Assembly (NCBI GenBank): GCA_016699855.1
Contig: CP064988.1
Coordinates: 4,058,501-4,122,500, forward strand
DNA length: 64,000 bases
Source of the DNA: Rhodospirillales bacterium
Lineage (GTDB): Bacteria; Pseudomonadota; Alphaproteobacteria; Reyranellales; Reyranellaceae
Reading direction: 5' to 3'
Made by a program: the position numbers and the translations under genes. The notes below the pieces were generated by a model that saw only the letters and a program-made list of their open reading frames with translations, was not told the origin of the DNA and did no database searches. The number at the start of each line of letters is the position of its first letter. Position 1 is the stretch's first letter. Shown piece after piece: positions 45,233 to 53,546 of this stretch.

Positions 45233-46435
45233 TCAGTCCGTTCCGCCACCGCCGCGGACCGTCGCGATCGCGACGGCCGCCGTCGCCATCGTCAGCATGC
45301 CGGTGACGACGATCAGCGCCGTCGACGCGGAGACCACGGTCAGCGTCGCGCTCGCGATGATGACGCCGGTCGCGTTCGCGGTGCGCAGCAGGGCGAAGAC
45401 CTCCGGACGCCGGTGCGGTGGCGCCAGCTTGTCGAGGACGAGCGAGTAGTGGGTGCCCAACGGCGCCAGCACCGAACCGATCAACACGGCGCCGGCGACG
45501 GTCGCGGCGGCGGACAGATCGAGCGCGCCGAGCGCGGCGCCCGACGTCGCGACGCCGAGCTGGGCCAGCACCGTCCGCCTTCCCGCCATCCGGTTGCGCA
45601 CGCTGGTCCAGATCCCGCCGGCCACCGAGGCCACGCACAGCGGCACGGTGAAGAGGATCGCGAGCGCCGGTTCGTGCCCGAAGCGCAGCGCCAGCGCGAC
45701 GGCGCCGACCTCGATGGCCGCGACGGCGGCGCCGCTCGACGCCGCGCACATCAGCCACAGCAGGATCGAACGGTCGAGCGCCGTGCCGCCGGCCCGTCGC
45801 GCCATGTCGACCTGCGCGGCGCCGGTGTCCGGGACCAGGAGCGCCGGGAGGGCGCCGATGGCCACGAGCGCGAGGACCGCGAAAACCGGCGAGACGGTGC
45901 CCAGGCCCGAGGCCGCCACCGGCGCCAGCACGAAGGTCAGCTCGTTGAGCGTGGCGGCGATGCCGAGCGCCCGGGGCAGCCGCGACGCCGGCGCCAGCCG
46001 GCTGAGCACCGCGCGCAGATATCCGAAGGCCGCGCCGTTGACCGATCCGGCGACGGCGGCCGACACGACGAGCCAGGCGAACGACGCTTCGTACGCGATC
46101 ATCGGGACGATGGACGCCAGGGCCAGCGTCCGGATGGCGATCAACAGCCGCAGGAACGCCGTCGGCGGCAGGTGCGCGCCGAGCCGCACGATCGGCACCG
46201 CGCCCGCCACCTGCGCCAGCGTCATCGCCAGCATCATGGCGGCGCCGCCGCGGGTGTCGCCGGTCATGCTCAACGCGACCAGCGCGAAGGCGACAGGCCC
46301 CGCCGCCTGCGGCACGCCGAATGTCGCCGAGGAGACGTACCAGCGGAGCAGCGGCCACCGGCCGGCCGGATCCCCGGGCCGGTTCGGGCTTCTGATCATG
46401 CCGCGCATGATGCGGACGCGCGCACCGTGCCACAA
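45233..46435 (-). CDS. major facilitator superfamily permease
   Basis: A 400-residue protein with about twelve hydrophobic segments (for example TFGVPQAAGPVAFALVALSM, AMMLAMTLAQVAGAVPIVRLG and the last TALIVVTGMLTMATAAVAIA). It has the overall layout of an MFS exporter. The long ATG at 46435 is used; 46408 and 46399 are also possible and none has a clear ribosome site. It lies between two SrfA-like genes on the same strand. The substrate is not known. Confidence 0.75.
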   Translation of the reverse strand: MWHGARVRIMRGMIRSPNRPGDPAGRWPLLRWYVSSATFGVPQAAGPVAFALVALSMTGDTRGGAAMMLAMTLAQVAGAVPIVRLGAHLPPTAFLRLLIAIRTLALASIVPMIAYEASFAWLVVSAAVAGSVNGAAFGYLRAVLSRLAPASRLPRALGIAATLNELTFVLAPVAASGLGTVSPVFAVLALVAIGALPALLVPDTGAAQVDMARRAGGTALDRSILLWLMCAASSGAAVAAIEVGAVALALRFGHEPALAILFTVPLCVASVAGGIWTSVRNRMAGRRTVLAQLGVATSGAALGALDLSAAATVAGAVLIGSVLAPLGTHYSLVLDKLAPPHRRPEVFALLRTANATGVIIASATLTVVSASTALIVVTGMLTMATAAVAIATVRGGGGTD

Positions 46436-46487
46436 GCGGCGCGCGGCCGCCGGTCCTCCGCGGGGCTATCGGTTGTGCGGCGTTCTC

Positions 46488-46664
46488 TTCCCTTCTCCTC
46501 CGTCTTCGGGGGGGAGAAGGTGCCCGAAGGGCGGATGAGGGGTTTTCGCTGTCCAGGCTCTTTGGCAGGCGCACGCCGGCGCGACGATCACGTCCAACCG
46601 TACCACCGCGCCCCTCATCCGGCGCTGCGCGCCACCTTCTCCCCCGAGGACGCGGGAGAAGGGA
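46488..46664. repeat. family B inverted repeat
   Basis: Two arms of about 55 bases (46488–46543 and 46610–46664) are imperfect reverse complements; each contains its own inner hairpin. The left arm carries 'GAGAAGGTGCCCGAAGGGCG' and the right arm 'CCCCTCATCC…CCACCTTCTCCC'. This fills the gap between the MFS gene and the next SrfA-like gene. A related copy is at 57568–57780. Confidence 0.75.
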
Positions 46665-46696
46665 GGAGAATACGGAAGATCAGATGCCCCGCCCGC

Positions 46697-48058
46697 CTAC
46701 TGCGGGCAGTTGAGCGAGTAGCTCCACTCCGTGCCGCGCTGCGGGCCGATCATCTCGACCGTGACGGAATAGTCGCCGCCGACCGGCACGAAGTTGAACG
46801 ACAACCCGCCGGTGAAGCTGACCATCCGGTTGGTGCTCGCGACCAGCTGACCCCGGTAGTAGACGTTCATCTGGTCGGGCTGGACCTTCATGTTGTAGCG
46901 GATCGTCACCAGGCCGGGCTTGTCGCCGACATAGTGGCGGTTGCGCGTCACGCCCTGGCCGCCGCTGGCGGTCTCGGCGTTGCACGGCAGCATGCCCGGC
47001 GGCGGCCGCGTGACCGGCGGCGCGGCCGGCGGCGGCGGCGGTGGTGGCGGCTTGGGCGGGTCGGGTTTGCGCTCGGCGACGACCGGCGGCTTGGGCGGGT
47101 CGGGCTTGCGCTCGGCCACCGGCGGCGGCTTGGGCGGCTCGGGCGGTTTCGGCGGCTCCGGCGGTTTGCACAGCGCGCGGCGCGTCTCGAACTCCTCGCG
47201 CAGGCCCGCGAGAATGGCGCGCAGCCGGCCTTCCTCGGCCTGCGCCGCGCCGATATCGGCCTGGATGCGCACGCGCGGATCGGGCGGCGCTTCCGGCGGC
47301 GGCGGGGCCGGCGGCACCGGCAGGGTCGCGATCTGGAGATCGGGCGGTACCGGCAGCAGGTGGCGCAGACCCCACGCGGCGGCCAGCAGCAGCAGGATGC
47401 TGGCCAGACCGATGAGCAGCGCCAGCAGCCATGGAAACGGCGCGCGCCGCGCCGTGGCCGCCGCCGCGACCGGACCGGCCGCCATCGGCGCCCCCGCGAA
47501 CCCCCCCATGCCGGCGCCGGCGCCCAGCGGCGCGGCCTCGGCGGGCAGGGCTGCCGGTGTCGCCAGCGACGGCAGGAAGGATTTCGGCAGCACCGCGCCG
47601 ACATGCTCGGCGTCGTAGCCCCAGCAGATCAGCAGCGGCTGGTCGTCGAGCTTGTGGAGATAGGCGTCGTCCTTGGGCCGCGCCGCCGCCAGCCGCAGCG
47701 ATTTGCCGGCCAGCCGCGCGTCCTCGCCCGGCGCCGCCTCGAGCTGGCGGCCGAGCTTGTCGATGTCGGCCAGCATGCCGTCGATCTCGGTCCGCAGCGC
47801 GTCGCGTTCGGCCTCCGGCATGTCCGGCGCCGCCCGGACCACGCCGGCGTCGGCGGTGGTGCCGGGCACGTACCAGTCGATGCGGTCGGTCTCGGGATGC
47901 GATTCGGGCTCGGCCAGCAGGGTGGCGTGCTTCGCGCCGAGCCGGCGCCGCACCACGTCGCGCAGCTGCACGTGGGTGTTGTGCAACGCCTCGCCGCGCA
48001 CCCCCAGCGGGCCGGCGCCCATCCGGGTCGTCGCGATCTTGGTGCCACCGGCGGCCAT
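46697..48058 (-). CDS. SrfA-like membrane protein with a different C-terminal domain
   Basis: A 453-residue paralogue. The N-terminal module (GAGPLGVRGEALHNTHVQL, DRIDWYVPG) and the membrane helix at APFPWLLALLIGLASILLLLAA match the two neighbours. A proline-rich linker with tandem PPKPP/AERKPD units follows. The last ~125 residues differ: GVTRNRHYVGDKPGLVTIRYN, MNVYYRGQLVASTNR and WSYSLNCPQ form what looks like an all-beta, C2- or PPC-like domain instead of the 'GCW' domain of the others. Same strand as its neighbours. Function is unknown. Confidence 0.6.
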   Translation of the reverse strand: MAAGGTKIATTRMGAGPLGVRGEALHNTHVQLRDVVRRRLGAKHATLLAEPESHPETDRIDWYVPGTTADAGVVRAAPDMPEAERDALRTEIDGMLADIDKLGRQLEAAPGEDARLAGKSLRLAAARPKDDAYLHKLDDQPLLICWGYDAEHVGAVLPKSFLPSLATPAALPAEAAPLGAGAGMGGFAGAPMAAGPVAAAATARRAPFPWLLALLIGLASILLLLAAAWGLRHLLPVPPDLQIATLPVPPAPPPPEAPPDPRVRIQADIGAAQAEEGRLRAILAGLREEFETRRALCKPPEPPKPPEPPKPPPVAERKPDPPKPPVVAERKPDPPKPPPPPPPPAAPPVTRPPPGMLPCNAETASGGQGVTRNRHYVGDKPGLVTIRYNMKVQPDQMNVYYRGQLVASTNRMVSFTGGLSFNFVPVGGDYSVTVEMIGPQRGTEWSYSLNCPQ

Positions 48059-48216
48059 CTTGCCCTTCGTCTCCGCGCTCCGGCGTCAAGCATGCGGGGC
48101 GAGCCGCCATCGCGCAAGCCGGCCGCGCGACCTTGGAAGGGTGGCCGAGCATTGCGGCGAGTCGAGGGCGCGCGCCGGACGTTTTCGCGACGCGCCGCAG
48201 TCGGCGTCCGCGCGGC

Positions 48217-49584
48217 CTACTGTCCGACGCGGTGCAGCGCCACGTTCCAGCGCTCGGTGCGGTTCTCGCCGCGGCAGTCGGCGACGCCGCCGGCGCCGGG
48301 GGTGCAGTCCAGCCGGTCCTGCGCCCACGAGCCGCGCGGGTTGCAGGTGGTGTCGGCGTCGACGATGCGCAGCGCGCCGCCGCCGGCGTAGCGCGCGGTG
48401 GCCGGGGCGCGGCACACCGTGCCGTCGACGAAGCGGAATTCCATCGTGCCGCGGCCGTTGGCGTCGAAGCAGTACAGCGCGAAGCCGGCCGGCACGCGCG
48501 GACCGTGCTTGAACGTGTCGGTGCGCCAGCAGCCCTGCAGGAACGAGTAGTCGTTGGTCGGCGCCTTGGGCATGCGCATGCGGTCGTCCGGCGGCTTGGG
48601 CGGCTCCGGCGGCTTCGGCGGCGGCTCGGGTTTCTTCTCCGCCACGACCGGTGGCTTGGGCGGCGGCTCCGGCTTTTTCTCGACCACCGGAGGCGGTTTG
48701 GGCGGTTCCGGCGGCTTCGGTGGCGCCGGCGGCTTGCACATCGCCGTCTTCCGCGCGATCTCGTCGCGCAGCGACGCGAGGGTCGCGCGCATGCGGCGCT
48801 CCTCCTCCATCGCGCCCTCGAGCGCTTTGGTGAGCCCCGGCGTGGGATCGGGCGGCGCGGGCGCGGCTGGCGGCGCGGGGGGCACGGGCAGCAGCGTGGC
48901 GGTCAACTCCGGCGGCACGGGCAGGAAATGGCGCAGCAGCCAGGCGCCGCCGAGCGTGATGAGGATCGCCAGCAACCCCGCCAGCAGCGCCAGCAGCCAC
49001 GGGAACGGTCGTGCCGCCACGGCAGCGGCGCCCCCACCGGCGAGGACGGGCGCGGCGCCGAACGGGGCCGCCGACGGCGCCATCGCGCCCGGCAGGGTCG
49101 CCGGCGCGGCGCCGGGGGCGAACGCGCCGGGCAGCACGGCGCCGGCCGCCTCGACGTCGTAGCCCCAGCACACCGCCACCGGTTGCTCGCCGACGAGGAA
49201 CAGGTGGTCGTCGCCCGGCCGCTTGGCCGCCAGCCGCAGCGAGCGGCCGGCGAGCTGGGCGTCATGGGTGGTGCCGGCCTCCATGGCCGCGCCGAGCGCG
49301 TCGATCGAGGCCAGCAGCGCGTCGATCTCGGCCGCGACCCGCGCGCGCTCGTCGGCCGGCAGGTCGACCAGCGCCCGCACCGGGCCCTCGGCCTCGCTGT
49401 ACCAGTCGATGCGGCCGCCGGTGGCGTGGGTCTGCGGCTCGGCCAGCAGCAGGTAGGCGCGCTCGCCCAGCCGCCGGCGCACCACGGCGCGCAGCTGCGC
49501 CTGGGCGTGGTGCAGCGGCTCGCCGCGCACGCCCAGCGGGCGGACACCGGTCAATGTGGTGCGGACGAGCGTCGCGCCGGCCAT
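48217..49584 (-). CDS. SrfA-like single-pass membrane protein, lipocalin-type end
   Basis: A 455-residue paralogue of the proteins at 43.9 and 46.7 kb. It starts TLVRTTLTGVRPLGVRGEPLHHAQ, keeps GGRIDWYSEAEGPVRAL, has a membrane helix (FPWLLALLAGLLAILITLGGAWLL), a proline-rich linker with repeated PPKPPVV(E/A)KKPEP units, and ends with the FLQGCWRTDTFKHG and YCFDANGRGTMEF domain shared with the 430-residue protein. It is the first of the leftward set. The start at 49584 agrees with the paralogues. Confidence 0.6.
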   Translation of the reverse strand: MAGATLVRTTLTGVRPLGVRGEPLHHAQAQLRAVVRRRLGERAYLLLAEPQTHATGGRIDWYSEAEGPVRALVDLPADERARVAAEIDALLASIDALGAAMEAGTTHDAQLAGRSLRLAAKRPGDDHLFLVGEQPVAVCWGYDVEAAGAVLPGAFAPGAAPATLPGAMAPSAAPFGAAPVLAGGGAAAVAARPFPWLLALLAGLLAILITLGGAWLLRHFLPVPPELTATLLPVPPAPPAAPAPPDPTPGLTKALEGAMEEERRMRATLASLRDEIARKTAMCKPPAPPKPPEPPKPPPVVEKKPEPPPKPPVVAEKKPEPPPKPPEPPKPPDDRMRMPKAPTNDYSFLQGCWRTDTFKHGPRVPAGFALYCFDANGRGTMEFRFVDGTVCRAPATARYAGGGALRIVDADTTCNPRGSWAQDRLDCTPGAGGVADCRGENRTERWNVALHRVGQ

Positions 49585-49771
49585 CAGCCGCCTCGTTGGA
49601 TGTCGCGGATGCCACGGGGATACGGCGTCCGCGCCGGGTCCATCCCCGGCGGCGCCAATCTACCGTCGGGATTGTGGCGCGGGGCGGGCGGAGGCCCGTC
49701 CAATCGCGCGGCGGTCCGCCGCCGCCGCCGGTCTTGATCTCGGGTCCGGCGCGTGCATTCGTTGCCGGGTC

Positions 49772-51046
49772 ATGATCGAAATACTGGTGACCGTCGGGCT
49801 GATCGCCCTCAACGGCCTGTTCTCGCTGTCCGAACTGGCGGTGATCTCCTCCCGCCGCGCCCGGCTCAAGCCGCTGGCCGACCGCGGCAACGCCGGCGCC
49901 AAGGCGGCGCTGGCGCTGGCCGCCGACCCCGGCCGTTTCCTGTCGACCGTGCAGATCGGCATCACCCTGGTCGGCATCCTGGCCGGCGCCTTCTCCGGCG
50001 CGACGCTGGGCGGGCAGCTGGCCGACATCCTGGCGGGCCACGGGCTGCGGCGCGAGATCGCCGAGCCGCTGGGCTTCGGCATCGTGGTCGCCATCGTCAC
50101 CTACCTCTCGGTCGTGGTCGGCGAGCTGGTGCCGAAGCGGCTGGCGCTGCGCTCGCCGGAGCGCATCGCGATCTTCGTGGCGCGGCCGATGGCGCTGCTG
50201 TCGCGGATCGCGACGCCGGTGGTGGCGCTGCTCGATCTCTCCTCGGCGTTGATCCTGCGCGTCACCGGCGCGCCGGCCGCCGACTCCAAGACGGTGACCG
50301 AGGAGGAGATCAAGTCGCTGATCGCCGAGGGCGAGTCGGCCGGCGTGGTCAAGCCCGGCGAGCGGCGCATGATCGGCGGCGTCATGCGGCTGGCCGACCG
50401 CGGCGTGCGCGCCGTCATGACGCCGCGCCACGACGTCGAGTGGATCGACGTCGGCGCCGCCGACTCCGCCATCATCGACGCCATCCGCGCCTCGGACCGC
50501 ACCTGGCTGCTGGCCTGCGACGGCAATCCCGACAACGTCGTGGGCGTGCTGCGCGCGCGCCGCGTGCTGCAGGACCGGCTCGACGGCCACGGCACGCCGG
50601 TGCGCGAGCTGATGGTCCAGCCGGTGCCGCTGCCCGAGACGCTCAACGCGCTGCAGGCGCTGGACCGGCTATCGGAGTCGCGCCACGGCTTCGGGCTGGT
50701 GATCGACGAGTACGGCCACTACGAGGGCATCGTCACCCGCGCCGACGCGCTGCGCGCCATCCGCGGCGACCATCCCGGCGAGGTCGAGGACGCGCCGATG
50801 GTGGTGCGCCGCGAGGACGGCTCGTTCCTCGTCGACGCCGCCCTGCCGCTCGACGCGCTGGCCGACGCGGTGCCGATCTTCCTGCCGCCCGACGCCGACT
50901 ACCACACCGTCGCGGGGCTGGTGCTGCACGAGATGCGCCGCGTGCCGGCCGCCGGCGACGTCGTGCTGGTCGGCGGCTGGCGCGTCGAGGTGCTCGACAT
51001 GGACGGCCGGCGCATCGACAAGATCCTGATGAGCCGGGTGGGGTAG
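49772..51046 (+). CDS. CNNM/HlyC-CorC-type membrane protein with CBS domains
   Basis: A 424-residue protein of the family often called hemolysin C/CorC or CNNM. A DUF21 membrane domain (about 1–190) begins EILVTVGLIALNGLFSLSELAVISSRRARL, has FLSTVQIGITLVGILAGAFSGATLG and ELVPKRLALRSPERI; two CBS motifs follow (VRAVMTPRHDVEWIDV and RELMVQPVPLPETL), and it ends in the CorC_HlyC domain (VVRREDGSFLVDAALPLDAL). Family members handle Mg/Co efflux. The ATG at 49772 starts the DUF21 domain. It is transcribed away from the SrfA-like group. Confidence 0.88.
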   Translation: MIEILVTVGLIALNGLFSLSELAVISSRRARLKPLADRGNAGAKAALALAADPGRFLSTVQIGITLVGILAGAFSGATLGGQLADILAGHGLRREIAEPLGFGIVVAIVTYLSVVVGELVPKRLALRSPERIAIFVARPMALLSRIATPVVALLDLSSALILRVTGAPAADSKTVTEEEIKSLIAEGESAGVVKPGERRMIGGVMRLADRGVRAVMTPRHDVEWIDVGAADSAIIDAIRASDRTWLLACDGNPDNVVGVLRARRVLQDRLDGHGTPVRELMVQPVPLPETLNALQALDRLSESRHGFGLVIDEYGHYEGIVTRADALRAIRGDHPGEVEDAPMVVRREDGSFLVDAALPLDALADAVPIFLPPDADYHTVAGLVLHEMRRVPAAGDVVLVGGWRVEVLDMDGRRIDKILMSRVG

Positions 51047-51361
51047 GGGGACATTCGCGGGAACGCCGATTCCGGCGTCGCGCGAATCGCGGCGGGGCGA
51101 TTCGGGACGCCCGTTCCACCGGCATCGGATCGATTTTGGCGCGTCCCGCGGCGGCCCGATTTGGGATTTGTATATTGTATTTTGTATACAATATGCAAAA
51201 CGGCCGTTTCAGGCCGAATTTCCCTTATCGGAGGCCGGAAAACACTGATTCTCGTTTCCGGAAGCCGCGTGTGGCGTCCGGCCTGCAGAACGGCATTTTC
51301 ATCTCGCCGCCGGTCGCGGAATTTGCCGTTTTGCAGGCCTGAGCCACTACGCAACGCTTCG
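51047..51361. other. intergenic stretch with inverted repeats
   Basis: No gene is seen here. It holds a perfect 9-base inverted repeat (51172–51180 and 51186–51194, ATATTGTAT and its complement around a 5-base loop), a TGCAAAACGGC motif at 51194–51204 that matches one arm of the family C hairpin, and the left family C element at 51280–51339. The middle is clearly less GC-rich than the neighbourhood. Confidence 0.6.
51280..51339. repeat. family C hairpin element, left copy
   Basis: Sixty bases: arm GGCCTGCAGAACGGCA, a 28-base variable loop and arm TGCCGTTTTGCAGGCC, with one mismatch between arms. The arms match the copy at 54625–54684, while the middle differs in sequence but not in length. 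Confidence 0.8.
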
Positions 51362-51742
51362 TCATATCTCCCAGCAGTTCGCTTCGCGAATTGCCTTCGC
51401 GACGACCGGCCCAAAGTATCTAGGACGCGATCCCGGGGGTTGCGGAGTGACAACCGAGGGCTGCGGAGCAACAATACGCATAGGGTCCCTTTGGTTCAGG
51501 CCCACCCACGCGTCACAGGCGTACGCGGAGCCGCTCTTCTGAAGCAAAAACACGTCCTGTGGCGCGCTCCAACCCACAACTACATAACCTTGCTGAATCA
51601 GCTCTTTTGCTTTGGTCTGATTGAGCGGAGTGGGCGGCGGTGCCGGTATAGGTCCAGCCGGAGCTGGGGTAGTCGACTGCTGCGCCAGAGCCGATGAACT
51701 CAAGACGATCAGACAAATAGCCGTCACGGTCAGTCGATACAT
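51362..51742 (-). CDS. small exported protein of unknown function
   Basis: A 126-residue protein with an export signal (LTVTAICLIVLSSSALAQ) and a mature part of about 105 residues rich in proline at its start (STTPAPAGPIPAPPPTPLNQT), with two cysteines (YACDAWVG and EANCWEI) that could pair. Its codons are distinctly less GC-rich than the surroundings, suggesting recent arrival. No family is recognised. It is the first gene inside the region between the two family C elements. Confidence 0.6.
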   Translation of the reverse strand: MYRLTVTAICLIVLSSSALAQQSTTPAPAGPIPAPPPTPLNQTKAKELIQQGYVVVGWSAPQDVFLLQKSGSAYACDAWVGLNQRDPMRIVAPQPSVVTPQPPGSRPRYFGPVVAKAIREANCWEI

Positions 51743-51794
51743 GGTCCTCTCCCTTCGCGCCGCTTGACTGGGTCAGGCTGACCCCAAGGCCGGG

Positions 51795-53342
51795 CTAGTG
51801 CCGGGTGGGCTTTCTCCGGGCCTTGTTGCGGGCGACGAGCTTCCGGCGCCGTTCGATCTCGCGGATCGCCCGATCCAGGGCCAGGGCGATCACATGCGCG
51901 CCGGTGAACTCGTCGGTGCGGAAGGCCGGCCAGATGGCGGACGTCGGGGACCCCCACAGCGGCCGATCCTCGATCGGCTCGGGCGGTCCCTCGCCGCCCC
52001 AGAAATCCGACCATTCCGCGGCGCGGTGGTCGGAGTGCTGGACCGGCGGCCCCGTGCGCAGGAACGGCGGCACGGGCCAGCGCGACCGGTCCCAGCCGAC
52101 GCTCCTGCCGATCACCGGCCAGGGCCGGCGGATCAGGTCGATGCCGTCAAACCGGATGATCTCGATGGCGTCGTCCGGGCGCAGCGCGGCGACCGCGTCG
52201 AGCGACGGGACGTCGGCATGCGCGGTCGCGAAGAAGTATCCCATCATCGCCGTCGCGTCCGGCGCGACGCGGGCGATCAGCGCCGGCGCGTGGCGGCGGT
52301 CCGGCGGGGGACCGAGCGGCACCGCCACCCACGTCCCTTCGACATACGGATGGACCGGCGCGCCGGCGTGGAGACGGTTCATCAGGACGGCCTCGGGGTG
52401 TCCCGGGCCCGCGTAGCCGTCGCCGGGCGGCTCGGTCACGAGGTAGGGCAGCGGCACGCGGCGCCGTGCCGGACCGACACCGGTGCCGGCGGGATCGAAC
52501 GCCCACGCCCATAGGGCCGCCTCGTCGAACCGTACCGGCGGCGCGAGATGCGTCGGCACCTTGTGCCAGCCCGCCGGCCGTCCGACGAAGGGCCACTCTC
52601 CGGAGCGTAGGCGCGAGTCGTCGCAGGCGAAGGTCCGCAGCGCCTGCCGCGGCCGCATGCCCGCGAGATCGAGATGGGTGGGCATTCCGTCGAGGACGGC
52701 GGCGAAGATGGCGACGACCATCGTGCGCTCGGCCGACGACGCCGCGAGGACGATCCCGGGGGCGTACCGTCCGCGTCCCAGCGGTACCGCGAAGGCGTCG
52801 CCGATCCGGGGCGCGTGCGGCAGCGGCGCGTCCGGCGGCGATCCCGGCCCCGCCACGAGGGCGCGCGGCGGCATGGCGGCGAGGATGCCGGCGATCGCCG
52901 TCTCGATGGTCGCGCCCGCCCAGGCGCCGGGCCGCTCCAACGGGTCGCGCTTCAATTCGACGCTCAGCGACTCGACCACGCGCCACAGATCGTCCGGGTC
53001 GTGGTCGACGCGCCGCGCCCACCACGCGCCGGGCGACCAGGACATGAACGGCGGCAGCGGCCAGCCCTCCCGGCGCCAATCGGCGCGACGGCCGATGACG
53101 GGCCATTCCCCGGCCTTCAGCGCGCGGTTCGAGACGATGTGCGTGGACACCGCCTCCCCCGGCGAGGTGAAGGGGATGTCGGACAGCGCCGGAACGCCGG
53201 ACCACCGCCCCGCGAAGAAATGCGCGACGACGTGGGGCTTGGCGCGCGGCGCGCGCACGAGCATGCCGACCGTCCACTCGCCGGGCGCGAGCGGCACGGC
53301 GAACCAGTCGCCGTCGTCGAACTTTCGCCGCCGCGTGGTCAC
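51795..53342 (-). CDS. triple Imm26-like domain protein
   Basis: A 515-residue protein built of three copies of one domain, at about residues 10–99, 180–269 and 336–428. Each copy runs G(D/T)WxAVPL…, a central phrase with a hydrophobic strand and 'F(F)A', a 'P-x-L/AL' turn, and ends (G/R)EWP(V/F)(I/V)G…W…P.P.(F), for instance GEWPVIGRRADW and RPWPVIGRSVGW. The arrangement is that of immunity protein 26 (Imm26), a family of antitoxins against contact-dependent toxins, usually present as one domain. No signal is seen. GC content is that of the host. Role as a polyimmunity protein is inferred. Confidence 0.6.
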   Translation of the reverse strand: MTTRRRKFDDGDWFAVPLAPGEWTVGMLVRAPRAKPHVVAHFFAGRWSGVPALSDIPFTSPGEAVSTHIVSNRALKAGEWPVIGRRADWRREGWPLPPFMSWSPGAWWARRVDHDPDDLWRVVESLSVELKRDPLERPGAWAGATIETAIAGILAAMPPRALVAGPGSPPDAPLPHAPRIGDAFAVPLGRGRYAPGIVLAASSAERTMVVAIFAAVLDGMPTHLDLAGMRPRQALRTFACDDSRLRSGEWPFVGRPAGWHKVPTHLAPPVRFDEAALWAWAFDPAGTGVGPARRRVPLPYLVTEPPGDGYAGPGHPEAVLMNRLHAGAPVHPYVEGTWVAVPLGPPPDRRHAPALIARVAPDATAMMGYFFATAHADVPSLDAVAALRPDDAIEIIRFDGIDLIRRPWPVIGRSVGWDRSRWPVPPFLRTGPPVQHSDHRAAEWSDFWGGEGPPEPIEDRPLWGSPTSAIWPAFRTDEFTGAHVIALALDRAIREIERRRKLVARNKARRKPTRH

Positions 53343-53546
53343 GGGACGGGTGCGTCGGGGAGGGGGGAGGTCGCCGGTGACATGGCCTCATGGTATCGCG
53401 ATCTGGCCGGGGCCGCGAAATGGCGTCCACCGTAGTGCCCCGAACCGTCAAATTCGCTGATATTTCGGCCCGATCTTGCTACACCTCGATGCGCTAGCTG
53501 AGTGGACAGCGGTAAGAGTGGCTCATATCTGCGCCTGGGCGGGCCA

